Part shown: positions 18,583 through 27,061 of the stretch, in pieces
Position numbering within the stretch: the stretch's first letter is position 1
Layout: each line of letters begins with the position of its first letter
Assembly (NCBI GenBank): GCA_017438975.1
Contig: JAFRUH010000021.1
Span: forward strand, 1 to 64,000
Direction of reading: 5' to 3'
Length of the DNA stretch: 64,000 nt
Source: Bacteroidales bacterium
GTDB taxonomy: Bacteria > Bacteroidota > Bacteroidia > Bacteroidales > UBA932
Notes under the pieces: model-generated
Seen by the model: only the letters and a program-made list of their open reading frames with translations
Database searches by the model: none
What the model was told of the DNA's origin: nothing
Position numbers and translations under genes: made by a program

Positions 18583-19589
18583 AGCAGAGGTTTCAAATAA
18601 TTTGTCAACTGGTCATATTCAAGGAGGAACCCGTCGTGTCCGAAGTCGGAGGAGATGTGTCCGAGGGTGACGTTCGGGATGGACCGGTACCATGACCTTA
18701 CTTCTTCCGGAGGGAAGATCATATCCGTATCCACCTCGATGACAAGGGTTTCCGCTTTTATCAGGGAAAGGGCTGCGTCCACTCCGCCGCGACCGCGGCC
18801 GAGGTTGTGGCTGTCCAGCGCATTGCAGAGATAGTAATAGGAGTAGGCGTCGAATCCGCGGCGGAGGAGTTTCTCTCCCTGATAGCGTTCGTACGAAGCG
18901 GCCCTTCCCGCGAAGAGGGTGTCGGGATCCGCTTCCGACTGGGTCTTCCCGTAGCCGCGGAAACAGCGGTAGGAGATGAGAGCCTGGGCCCGCGCACACC
19001 GCAGTCCGGCGGCACCCCCGTCTAGGCTTCCGCAGGCGCGGAAAGAGGGGTCCGCTTCCAGGGCCATCCGCTGGGCTTCCGCCGTGGCCGAGAGCCAGGG
19101 GGAAATCCGGGGGGCCGTGGCGATGAAAGCCGCCTTGGCGAAACTGTCGGGGCGGATCGTGGCCATTTCGATGGCCTGGAACCCGCCGATGGAGCTTCCG
19201 ATGAGCAGGTCGACCTTCCCGATGCCGAGAAAATCGAGGACGGCCAGGTTTGTCGCCGCCATATCCCTGACCGTAACCTCCGGGAAAGAGAAGTAATACG
19301 GCTTCCCGGTCTTCGGATCGATGGTCCGGGGGCCGGAGGATCCGTAGGCGGAACCGGGGACATTGGCGCAGATGATGAACATCCGCTCCGTGTCGAAGAG
19401 TTTCCCGGGACCGACCAGCGAGGGCCACCAGTCTTCCGGATCGCTGTTGGCCGTCAGGGCGTGGCAGATCCACACGACGGGCTCTCCCGGGACGGGGGCC
19501 GGTTTTGATGTGTGGAAGACAATGTCGATGGCTTCCAGCGTCGGACCGGTCTCAAAAGTGAAGGGTATGGTGATGCAACGCTTTATCAT
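18573..19589 (-). CDS. metX: Homoserine O-acyltransferase (MetX type)
   Basis: A 338-residue alpha/beta hydrolase-fold acyltransferase with nucleophile Ser133 in GSSIGGFQA, Asp in EVDTDMIFPP and His in DFGHDGFLLEY. MetX-family enzymes activate homoserine with acetyl-CoA (some use succinyl-CoA) to start methionine synthesis; donor specificity cannot be read by eye here. It is the first gene of the metX-thrA-asd operon and is driven by a strong divergent promoter facing an Lrp-type regulator. The 5' untranslated region is very short (about 9 bases), leaving no room for a SAM riboswitch. Confidence 0.93.
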   Translation of the reverse strand: MIKRCITIPFTFETGPTLEAIDIVFHTSKPAPVPGEPVVWICHALTANSDPEDWWPSLVGPGKLFDTERMFIICANVPGSAYGSSGPRTIDPKTGKPYYFSFPEVTVRDMAATNLAVLDFLGIGKVDLLIGSSIGGFQAIEMATIRPDSFAKAAFIATAPRISPWLSATAEAQRMALEADPSFRACGSLDGGAAGLRCARAQALISYRCFRGYGKTQSEADPDTLFAGRAASYERYQGEKLLRRGFDAYSYYYLCNALDSHNLGRGRGGVDAALSLIKAETLVIEVDTDMIFPPEEVRSWYRSIPNVTLGHISSDFGHDGFLLEYDQLTNYLKPLLCR

Positions 19590-19603
19590 GGCGGAAATTT
19601 ATG

Positions 19604-19635
19604 CAAAGGTAGAAAATGGCGAAATATTTTTCAAA
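19604..19635 (-). promoter_or_regulatory. Strong consensus promoter of metX-thrA-asd
   Basis: On the reverse strand TTTG (19632-19635) and TACCTTTG (19604-19611) are separated by 20 bases, a full match to the Bacteroidetes -33/-7 consensus. Transcription should start near 19598, about nine bases before the metX ATG. Confidence 0.75.
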
Positions 19636-19636
19636 C

Positions 19637-19670
19637 TTTATTAAAAAAATGGAATAATATTCTAAATTTG
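19637..19670 (+). promoter_or_regulatory. Promoter of the lrp-GH78 unit
   Basis: TAAATTTG at 19663-19670 matches the -7 box, with TTTA at 19637-19640 as a poor -33 element 22 bases upstream. It overlaps the divergent metX promoter region within about 60 bp, a suitable place for Lrp binding (inference). Confidence 0.5.
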
Positions 19671-19740
19671 TGGAGAAATAGTGAAAAATGAAAAAAGGAT
19701 GGCCGCCCGGTGCGGCGTTCTTTGGAAAAACATTCTTGCC

Positions 19741-20217
19741 ATGATAGCCAATACCGCCCGGTTGGATCCGGTGGATCTCAAGATCCTCAAGGCGCTGCAG
19801 GAGAACGCCCGGATCACCACGAAAGAACTGGCCGCCAAGGTCAATCTCTCCACGACTCCCGTCTTCGAACGCCTCAAGAGGCTCGAGAAGGAAGGATATA
19901 TCAAAAAGTACGTCGCCGTGCTGGATGCGGAGAAACTCAACCTGGGTTTCGAAGTCTACTGCATGGTCAAGCTCAAGCAGATGAGCCGCGACGTCGCCCG
20001 GGACTTCACCTCGGTCATCAAGGACGTCCCCCAGGTCGTCGAGTGCTACAATATCTCCGGCGAGTTCGATTACCTGCTGAAGATCATGGCTCCGGACATG
20101 AAATCATATAATGAATTCATTATCAACGTCCTAGGAACGATTGACGCAATCGGAAGCATCCAATCCACCTTTGTCATGAACGAAATCAAGCACGGCTATG
20201 GAATCTGGATCGAATAA
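19741..20217 (+). CDS. Lrp/AsnC family transcriptional regulator
   Basis: A 158-residue protein starting MIANTARLDPVDLKILKALQ. It has an N-terminal winged helix-turn-helix (about 8-65, ELAAKVNLSTTPVFERLKRLEKEGYI) and a C-terminal RAM/AsnC ligand-binding domain (about 70-155). A GTG 60 bases upstream is in frame, but the ATG at 19741 gives the conserved family N-terminus. Lrp-type proteins sense amino acids and act on adjacent promoters. Divergence from metX-thrA-asd suggests control of methionine/aspartate-family synthesis. The end of the gene overlaps the GH78 start by 20 bases. Confidence 0.93.
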   Translation: MIANTARLDPVDLKILKALQENARITTKELAAKVNLSTTPVFERLKRLEKEGYIKKYVAVLDAEKLNLGFEVYCMVKLKQMSRDVARDFTSVIKDVPQVVECYNISGEFDYLLKIMAPDMKSYNEFIINVLGTIDAIGSIQSTFVMNEIKHGYGIWIE

Positions 20218-22873
20218 GATTGTCGCGGCAGTCCTTACGGTGCTGCTCGCGGCTGCCTGTACCGGGAATGCCCCCTCCGGTCTCAGATGCGAATACCGGG
20301 AAGGCGAAGTACTGGTCGGCTGCACCGACGCCCCCCGTCTCAGCTGGATCAATTCGACGGACCAGACCGCTTACCGGATCCTGGTCTGCTCCTCAAGGAA
20401 GATGGACCCGGAAACCGTCCTCTGGGATTCCGGAAAAACCCTTTCGGGAGAATCCCATCTCGTCCGCTACGGCGGTCCCGGCATGGAACCGATGCAGGAA
20501 TACTGGTGGTCCGTCCGGATCTGGGACGGAAACGGAAAGCCCACTCCGTGGAGCAAGCCCGCGCATTGGGTCACGGGCCCTCCTGAGGACGGTTGGGAGG
20601 CCGGATGGATCGGAGCGTCCTGGCAGTCCGACGAAAGGGGCAACTGGTATACCCGCTATCCGAGACTGCGGAAGGAATTCGAAGTGGGTCCCGGTCTCAG
20701 GGATGCCCGGATATTCATCAGCGGACTCGGCTATTTCGAGGCCCGGGTCAACGGAAAGAAAGTCGGCGACGACTTCCTCGCGCCGGGGTTCACGGACTAT
20801 ACCCGCAGGCCTTACCTTGCCGAGAACCCCCGGATTCCCCTGGATCCGGAGGTCACCGCTTACCGTACCCTCTATCTGAGCTACGACATCACGTCCCTGC
20901 TGGGCAAGGGCCGGAATGCCATCGGGATCACGCTCGGGAACGGCTATTTCCATACCCGGCCGACCCGTCGGAGCGCCCAGTGCGAGCCCTACGGGGTTCC
21001 CCGGCTGATCGCGCGGATCGAGTTGACGTATAAAGATGGGCATACGGAGCACGTCTGTACCGATACCACCTGGAAGGCGGCGGAATCCCCCTTCGTTTTC
21101 GGGGATATCTGGGCGGGGGAGGTTTTCGACGCCCGGGAGGAGCAGCCCGGTTGGGACAAGGCCGGATTCGACGATGCTTCCTGGACCCCGGCGGTCATGC
21201 GCACGGCACCCGACGGGCCGCTGACCGCCAACAACGGCCCGACGGACAAGGTTACCGAAGTCTTCAGGCCGGTGTCGTTCGAGAAACAGGAAGACGGATC
21301 CTACAGGATTGATTTTGGTACCGTCATCTCCGGATGGATCCGTTTCAAGGGCATCCGGGGGAACGAAGGAGACACCCTTCGCGTCGAGTATTCCGGCGAA
21401 TACGCCAGCCCGAAGTGCGAATACATCTTCGCCGGGAATTCCCCCGTGGATTTCGCGCCCCGCTTTACCTGGTTCGTCTTCCGGGAGGCGGTGGTCACGG
21501 GAATCAAGGATCTTTCTCCCGGTCAGGTCACGGCGGAAGCCGTCAACACGGATGTCCCCGTGAACGCCTCCTTCAGTTGCTCGAATCCCCTTTTCGCCCG
21601 GATCCTGGGCATTTTCCGCCGCTCCCAGATGGACAATATGCACAGCGCCGTGGCGACCGACTGTCCGCACCGCGAGAGGCTCCCGTACACCGGAGACGGA
21701 GAAATTGCTATGGCTTCCGTCCTCTCCTCCTTCGACGCTGCGTCGTTCTACAACAAATGGATCGGGGATATCATAGGGAGTCAGAACCCCGGAACGGGCT
21801 ATGTCCCCAACGGCGTCCCCTGGGAACCGATGTGCGGAGGAGGCCCGGGCTGGGGTGCGGCGATCTGCGTGATGCCCTGGGAATTCTACCTCTGCTACGG
21901 GGACCGCGCCATTCTCGAGAACAGCCTGGAAGGCATGGACAAGTATCTCGGCTACCTCGGGAACTGGGAAAGGCCGGACGGGACCATCCTGGTGGCCCGG
22001 ATGACCCCGGACGGGAAACCCTGCCGATGGTACAACCTCGGGGACTGGCTGCCGCCGGAGAACAACGCCCTCCCGGAAGATGCCCTGGTCCATACCTTCA
22101 TCTACTGGCTATGCGCGAGGAATGCCGCCCTGTCCGCCAGGGCGCTGGGAAGGGAAGAAGCAGCCGTAGCGTACCGGGCCTTGCAGGAACGCATCGCGGA
22201 GGCGTTCAACCGGACCTTCTATGATCCCGGAACCAAATCCTACGGCGACAATGGAAGCAATGTGCTCGCGCTCTACCTGGGAGTGCCCGGGGAAAGGCTT
22301 GCCGACGTCCGTTCGACCTTGAGGGAGGAACTGGAGGTCAGGAACGGCAGCCACCTCAATACCGGCATCATCGGTACGCGCTATCTTTTCGAGACCCTCG
22401 CGATGAACGGCATGAACGACCTCGCCTGCACCATCATGGGACAGAAGGACTTCCCGAGTTTCGGCTGGTGGATCGAACAGGGCGCCACCACCTCATGGGA
22501 ACAATGGAACGGGAAGGACTCCCGCAACCACCCCATGTTCGGCGGGGGACTGACCTGGTTCTCGAGGATCCTCGCCGGTGTCGATACCGATCCCACCGCT
22601 CCCGGGTTCAGGCACATCATCATCCGCCCGATTCCCGCCCGGGAACTGGATGACGTGCGCTATTCGACGATGACCCCTTACGGGGAGGTCTCGTCCCATG
22701 TCCGGCACGACGGAACGTCCGTCAGCCTGGAAGTCACCGTTCCCTTCGGGTCGACGGCGACCGTCTATGTCCCGAAAAGCGTGGAAGGCACCTGCCTCGA
22801 TCCGATGTCGGACGACAGTTACGTCGTCTTCGAAGCCGGCCCTGGGGTCCATACCTTTCAATCGCCCCGTTAA
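20198..22873 (+). CDS. GH78 alpha-L-rhamnosidase lipoprotein
   Basis: An 891-residue lipoprotein (lipobox LAAAC near residue 21) with the GH78 arrangement: N-terminal beta domains (Ig-like, then the carbohydrate-binding Bac_rhamnosid_N region, about 130-330), (alpha/alpha)6 catalytic domain (about 440-800) and C-terminal beta domain. DCPHRERLPYTGD near residue 487 corresponds to the conserved catalytic-acid block, and QGATTSWEQWNG to the +1 site motif. It removes terminal alpha-L-rhamnose, e.g. from rhamnogalacturonan side chains or flavonoid glycosides. Its start codon lies inside the end of the Lrp gene, an unusual coupling of a regulator with a surface glycosidase. Confidence 0.92.
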   Translation: MESGSNKIVAAVLTVLLAAACTGNAPSGLRCEYREGEVLVGCTDAPRLSWINSTDQTAYRILVCSSRKMDPETVLWDSGKTLSGESHLVRYGGPGMEPMQEYWWSVRIWDGNGKPTPWSKPAHWVTGPPEDGWEAGWIGASWQSDERGNWYTRYPRLRKEFEVGPGLRDARIFISGLGYFEARVNGKKVGDDFLAPGFTDYTRRPYLAENPRIPLDPEVTAYRTLYLSYDITSLLGKGRNAIGITLGNGYFHTRPTRRSAQCEPYGVPRLIARIELTYKDGHTEHVCTDTTWKAAESPFVFGDIWAGEVFDAREEQPGWDKAGFDDASWTPAVMRTAPDGPLTANNGPTDKVTEVFRPVSFEKQEDGSYRIDFGTVISGWIRFKGIRGNEGDTLRVEYSGEYASPKCEYIFAGNSPVDFAPRFTWFVFREAVVTGIKDLSPGQVTAEAVNTDVPVNASFSCSNPLFARILGIFRRSQMDNMHSAVATDCPHRERLPYTGDGEIAMASVLSSFDAASFYNKWIGDIIGSQNPGTGYVPNGVPWEPMCGGGPGWGAAICVMPWEFYLCYGDRAILENSLEGMDKYLGYLGNWERPDGTILVARMTPDGKPCRWYNLGDWLPPENNALPEDALVHTFIYWLCARNAALSARALGREEAAVAYRALQERIAEAFNRTFYDPGTKSYGDNGSNVLALYLGVPGERLADVRSTLREELEVRNGSHLNTGIIGTRYLFETLAMNGMNDLACTIMGQKDFPSFGWWIEQGATTSWEQWNGKDSRNHPMFGGGLTWFSRILAGVDTDPTAPGFRHIIIRPIPARELDDVRYSTMTPYGEVSSHVRHDGTSVSLEVTVPFGSTATVYVPKSVEGTCLDPMSDDSYVVFEAGPGVHTFQSPR

Positions 22874-22881
22874 AATGATTT

Positions 22882-22915
22882 TTTGTCATCTACTTTGCTA
22901 AAATTGTTATATTTG
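22882..22915 (+). promoter_or_regulatory. Promoter of lemA-DUF2207
   Basis: TTTG at 22882-22885 and TATATTTG at 22908-22915, 22 bases apart. The lemA ATG is at 22951, giving a leader of about 29 bases. Confidence 0.65.
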
Positions 22916-22950
22916 TAGATAGGAAATTTTAATTCAAACATTTAATAGTT

Positions 22951-23502
22951 ATGGGAACAACAGCCATTATCATCATTGCGGTCGTCGTACTGCTCGTCCT
23001 TTGGGTCATCTCCATCCAGAACAAGCTTGTCAAGAGCGATGAGCTTTGCAAGAATGCGCTCAAGCAGATCAATGTCCAGCAGGTCACCCGTTACGACGCC
23101 ATCAAGGCGCTCGTCAAGCTGACCCGGGAGTATGCTTCCTATGAGAGCGAAACGCTCCAGAAAGTGATCGAGGCCCGCAGGATCACGACCTCCGCAGCGC
23201 CGACCGTCGCGGAAATCAACGCCAACGAGGCTGCCCTGAACAGCGCTCTCAGCCGTCTCATCGCCGTCGCCGAGCAGTATCCTGAACTCAAGGCCAACAC
23301 CAGCTATCAGGAGACGATGCAGAGCATCAAGGGCTATGAGGAGAACGTACGTCTGAGCCGAATGACCTTCAACGACACCGTGACCCGGTACAACAACGAA
23401 GTCCGTGTCTTCCCGGCCAGCCTGGTGGCTTCCCTGCTCGGATTCCCGCAGCGCGAGTATCTTGCCGAAGATACCTCCAAGACCGAGTATCCGGAAATCT
23501 AA
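22951..23502 (+). CDS. lemA: LemA family membrane protein
   Basis: A 183-residue protein with one N-terminal transmembrane helix (residues about 4-22, TAIIIIAVVVLLVLWVISI). It is followed by a helical, coiled-coil-like LemA domain with NALKQINVQQVTRYDAIKAL and LNSALSRLIAVAEQYPELKA. LemA proteins are single-pass, largely helical proteins of unclear function, commonly next to DUF2207 or TPM-domain proteins. The next gene starts 12 bases downstream and is DUF2207, the usual partner. Confidence 0.93.
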   Translation: MGTTAIIIIAVVVLLVLWVISIQNKLVKSDELCKNALKQINVQQVTRYDAIKALVKLTREYASYESETLQKVIEARRITTSAAPTVAEINANEAALNSALSRLIAVAEQYPELKANTSYQETMQSIKGYEENVRLSRMTFNDTVTRYNNEVRVFPASLVASLLGFPQREYLAEDTSKTEYPEI

Positions 23503-23514
23503 ACGGACGGCGCC

Positions 23515-25182
23515 ATGCGTTTGCGCTCGTTTACCCTTATGTTTTTCCTGCTGCTGGGTACCCTCGCCGGTGCCCAGCAGATCCGGGATCTTGACATCAA
23601 GGCCGTCCTGCTGAAGGACGGTTCTGCCGAGATCACCCAGGTCTGGGATGTCCTGGTCACCGACGGAACGGAATGGTATGTTCCCGTCGAGAATCTCGGA
23701 AAGATGCAGATCACGGACTTTTCCGTTTCCGAAAACGGCAGGCCTTTCTATTACGAGGGCGATTCGTGGGACATCCACCGGAGCCTCGAAGAAAAGGCCG
23801 GTCGCTGCGGTATCGTCCGCAAACGCTCCGATGCCGTCGAACTCTGCTGGGGGCAGGGGAGTATCGGGAACCACCAATGGACCGCGTCTTTTACGGTTAC
23901 GGGTCTTGTACAGTCCCTTCAGGATAAGGATGCGTTCAATTTCATGTTCGTCAATCCCGGTCTCGTCGCTCCGCCCCGGCATGTCAAGGTGACGATCCGG
24001 AATGCGACCGGCGGTCCCGAGTGGACGACGGACAATACCTTGGTCTGGGGATTCGGGTGTCCCGGAGAGATCAATGTCATCGACGGCGAAATCATCGCCG
24101 AGTCCACGGAACCCCTTGCCTATGACAACAGCCTGATTGCCATGGTCGCCTTCGACAAGGGACTGTTCGAGCCGGCTGTCAGCCGTGACATCTCTTTTTC
24201 CGAGATGCAGGACAGGGCTCTGGAAGGCAGTTCCTATGGAGAAGGGGATAAGTCCTTCAAGCATTTCCTGTGGCTGATGCTGGCCTGTCTCCTGTCCGGA
24301 GGCGCTCTGATCCTCTGGGTTGCAATCGCCTATGCCACCGGAAACAAGTACAAAAAATCCCTTTTCGGGACCCGGAAGATCACCGAATGGTTCCGCGAGG
24401 CGCCCCTCGAAGGGAATCTGTTCGCTTCGGACTATGTCCTCGAGAACAGTTCCCGGTTCGGGATCACCACCCCCAATTCGCAGAATCTCATCGGGGCTTT
24501 CTTCCTCCGGTGGATCCTGGAAGGGACGGTCCGGGTCGAGCCCGATCCGAAGAAGCCGAAACGGGTGAATCTCGCTTTTGGTGACGCTCCGGAGATTACG
24601 GACGATGTCGAGCGGTCGCTCTATGAGATGGCCCGGGAGGCCAGCGGGGCTAACCTGCTGTTGGAGTCCGGCGAGTTCGAGAAGTGGTCCGAGAAGAATT
24701 TCCGCAAGTTCACGGCCTGGCCGGAAAGGGCCAAGGCCCGCGGTCGCAACATCCTTCATACCAAGGGTTACCTGACCGGACTGCCTGCAAAAGAAGAAGG
24801 GGCCCGGGAGATGCGTCACGTCATCGAATTTAAGAATTTCCTCAATGACTTCACCCTCTCCAAGGAGAGGGGAGCCGTCGAAGTGAAACTCTGGAAGGAT
24901 TACCTTGTCTTCGCGCAGCTCTTCGGCATCGCCGACAAGGTCGCGGCCCAGTTCGAGAGGCTCTATCCTACCGAATTCAAGGAGTACGCCCAGCAGACCG
25001 TCGGCATGGATATCCCGTACATGATGCGGACTATCCGGATGACCAACAACATGTCCTCCTCGGCGGTCAACCGCGCGGTCCAGCGCTACCAGACCGGCAG
25101 CATCAAGGGTCTTGGCGGCGGCATGTCCATCGGAGGCGGCGGAGGCTTCTCCGGCGGCGGTTTCGGCGGCGGCAGCCGATGA
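23515..25182 (+). CDS. DUF2207 domain membrane protein with Gly-rich tail
   Basis: A 555-residue protein with a signal peptide (ending near AGAQ) and an extracytoplasmic beta-rich DUF2207 domain (about 20-235). A transmembrane helix follows near residues 248-272 (WLMLACLLSGGALILWVAIAY), then a cytosolic region of about 280 residues and a C-terminal Gly/Ser-rich tail (GGGGGFSGGGFGGGSR). DUF2207 proteins are membrane proteins of unknown function that co-occur with LemA; the pair probably forms one membrane complex. The Gly-rich tail is a recurring family feature. Confidence 0.88.
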   Translation: MRLRSFTLMFFLLLGTLAGAQQIRDLDIKAVLLKDGSAEITQVWDVLVTDGTEWYVPVENLGKMQITDFSVSENGRPFYYEGDSWDIHRSLEEKAGRCGIVRKRSDAVELCWGQGSIGNHQWTASFTVTGLVQSLQDKDAFNFMFVNPGLVAPPRHVKVTIRNATGGPEWTTDNTLVWGFGCPGEINVIDGEIIAESTEPLAYDNSLIAMVAFDKGLFEPAVSRDISFSEMQDRALEGSSYGEGDKSFKHFLWLMLACLLSGGALILWVAIAYATGNKYKKSLFGTRKITEWFREAPLEGNLFASDYVLENSSRFGITTPNSQNLIGAFFLRWILEGTVRVEPDPKKPKRVNLAFGDAPEITDDVERSLYEMAREASGANLLLESGEFEKWSEKNFRKFTAWPERAKARGRNILHTKGYLTGLPAKEEGAREMRHVIEFKNFLNDFTLSKERGAVEVKLWKDYLVFAQLFGIADKVAAQFERLYPTEFKEYAQQTVGMDIPYMMRTIRMTNNMSSSAVNRAVQRYQTGSIKGLGGGMSIGGGGGFSGGGFGGGSR

Positions 25183-25190
25183 TTTTTCGG

Positions 25191-25218
25191 GAGCGCCCGG
25201 CGGAAAGGCCAGGCGCTC
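25191..25218 (+). terminator. Stem-loop after DUF2207
   Basis: GAGCGCC (25191-25197) pairs with GGCGCTC (25212-25218), seven base pairs, followed by TTATAAT rather than a clean T run. It lies eight bases after the DUF2207 stop and before the GDPD-SGNH gene, so it could end or attenuate transcription. No TAnnTTTG box follows before the next gene. Confidence 0.5.
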
Positions 25219-25249
25219 TTATAATAAAACCATATAACATAACGAACTG

Positions 25250-27058
25250 ATGAAAAAAATTTTGCAAAAACTGATAGCCCTGGTTCTCTTCACAGCCCTT
25301 TTCCAGGTTTCCGTCCAGGCGGATCCGGTCCATATCGTCGCCCACAGGGGCTTTTGGAAGTCCGAGGCGGCCCGGGGAGCACAGAATTCGAAGGCTTCTT
25401 TCCGGGAAGCCATGAACCACAATCTGTGGGGCAGTGAGTTTGATGTCAAACTGACCAAGGACCTGGTTCCCGTCGTTTTCCACGATCGGGAAATCAACGG
25501 CAAGAGCATAGCCGGAAGCACCTATGCCGAACTGAAGAACGAAGTGCTCCCCAATGGAGAGAAACTTCCGACCCTGGATGAATTCCTCTCGAGCATTCCC
25601 AAGGATACGTTCACCCGCCTCGTCTTCGAACTCAAGGCTCCGATCCCGTTTACGACGGAGCTGGCCGACATCCTGATAGACAAGTCCGTCGCCTCCCTGC
25701 GAAAGTTCGGGCTCCTTGCTCCGGAAAAGACCCTTTTCATCGCCGGCAGCGCCTACATCTGCAAGCAGGTTGCAGCGAAACTCCCCGGTTTTACGGTTCA
25801 ATCCCTTGCGAAGGACCGGACGCCGGAGGAGGTGTATGCGGATGGGGTCAACGGAATCGATTTCGAGCAAAAGATTTTCCTCGAGCACCCCGATTACTTA
25901 AAGCGGGCCCATGACCTCGGCATGAGCGTCAATGTCTGGACCGTGAACGATCCGGAAATGATCGGGAAGATGATCGACCTGGGGGTCGACCAGATCACGA
26001 CGAACGAACCGCTGCTCGTCAAGGAGATTCTCGAGAAGAGAGGGGAATATTTCACGGAAGCCTCGGACTTGAATCTGATCGGGAAACTTTGTCCCGATAC
26101 CCCCAATCCTTACAACCGGGTCGACTCGCTCGTTTACGGGGGATTCACGAAAAGTGAGCTCAAGCGCGCCCTGATGGCCTCCGGCATCGCCGTGGCGTTC
26201 AAGACCGACTCGAAACGGATCTCCGTCAAGACGGAATACTATGAACGCGGGGATAACGTGAAGTTTTCCACGCTCGAGTACAGCGGATACGACCTTTATA
26301 TCAAGAAAGACGGGAAATGGCTCTGGGCGGGGGCCGGCGTCAGTCCGAATGACAAACCCGAGGATCCGGCGGAAATCATCAAAGCCATGGACGGGACCAT
26401 GCATGAGTGTCTCCTGTACCTCCCGCTCTACAGTATCCTCAAGAGCGTAAAGATCGGAGTCGACGGCGGTTCCGAAATCGCTTTGATTCCGGATCCTTTC
26501 CGCTACCGGATCGGCATGTTCGGATCCAGTTTCACCCACGGCGCGGGGGCTTCCCGTCCCGGACTGGCCTATCCTGCCGTTTTCACCCGGGATACCGGGC
26601 TGCAGATGCTCAGCCTCGGTGTCAGCGGCCAGTCGAAACTGCAGCAGAGCTTCGCCCGCGTGATCGCGGGGGCGGATATCGACGCCCTGGTCCTGGACGC
26701 CTTCTCCAACCCCTCGGTCGAGATCATCGAAAAGGATCTTTTCCCGTTCATCGAAACCATCCAGGCCGCCCATCCGGATATCCCCATCATCTTCCAGCGG
26801 ACCATCTACCGGGAGTGGAGGAATTTCAATACCCGGTTCATCAACTTCGAGGAAGAGAGGATCGAGCGCAGCGTAGCCCTGGTCAAAGAGGCGCAGAAGA
26901 GATACAAGAACATCTATCTCATCTATCCTGACGCGACCTCACCCGACCATGAAACCACCGCCGACGGAACGCACCCGAACGCCTATGGATACCTGCTCTG
27001 GGCGCATTCCATCGAGAAACCGATCCTTAAGATCCTGAAGAAATACGGAATCAAATAG
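25250..27058 (+). CDS. Exported glycerophosphodiester phosphodiesterase fused to SGNH hydrolase
   Basis: A 602-residue protein with a signal peptide (ending near QADP). Residues about 28-265 are a GDPD TIM barrel: HIVAHRGFWKSE, GSEFDVKLTKD, VVFHD, FELK and VNVWTVNDPEM. Residues about 285-602 are an SGNH/GDSL domain with its own N-terminal beta module: MFGSSFTHGAG (nucleophile block), DAFSNPS and the Asp/His block ADGTHPNAYGY. GDPD domains hydrolyse glycerophosphodiesters to glycerol-3-phosphate; SGNH domains are esterases or deacetylases. The second half is paralogous to the SGNH protein at 35193-36272. A role in stripping glycerophosphate and acyl decorations from polymers such as teichoic acids is a hypothesis. 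It converges on GH27 with three bases between stops. Confidence 0.88.
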   Translation: MKKILQKLIALVLFTALFQVSVQADPVHIVAHRGFWKSEAARGAQNSKASFREAMNHNLWGSEFDVKLTKDLVPVVFHDREINGKSIAGSTYAELKNEVLPNGEKLPTLDEFLSSIPKDTFTRLVFELKAPIPFTTELADILIDKSVASLRKFGLLAPEKTLFIAGSAYICKQVAAKLPGFTVQSLAKDRTPEEVYADGVNGIDFEQKIFLEHPDYLKRAHDLGMSVNVWTVNDPEMIGKMIDLGVDQITTNEPLLVKEILEKRGEYFTEASDLNLIGKLCPDTPNPYNRVDSLVYGGFTKSELKRALMASGIAVAFKTDSKRISVKTEYYERGDNVKFSTLEYSGYDLYIKKDGKWLWAGAGVSPNDKPEDPAEIIKAMDGTMHECLLYLPLYSILKSVKIGVDGGSEIALIPDPFRYRIGMFGSSFTHGAGASRPGLAYPAVFTRDTGLQMLSLGVSGQSKLQQSFARVIAGADIDALVLDAFSNPSVEIIEKDLFPFIETIQAAHPDIPIIFQRTIYREWRNFNTRFINFEEERIERSVALVKEAQKRYKNIYLIYPDATSPDHETTADGTHPNAYGYLLWAHSIEKPILKILKKYGIK

Positions 27059-27061
27059 GGC

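Noticed and set aside
19590-19603. A possible SAM riboswitch before metX
   Set aside because: The predicted transcript leader is only about nine bases, too short for any riboswitch.
22942-24819. A 625-codon open frame on the - strand
   Set aside because: Antisense to lemA and DUF2207, with no recognisable domain. The sense genes have a promoter and a conserved pairing.
25105-25182. Tandem GGC-rich repeat at the end of DUF2207
   Set aside because: It encodes the Gly-rich tail common in this family and is in frame; not a separate repeat element.
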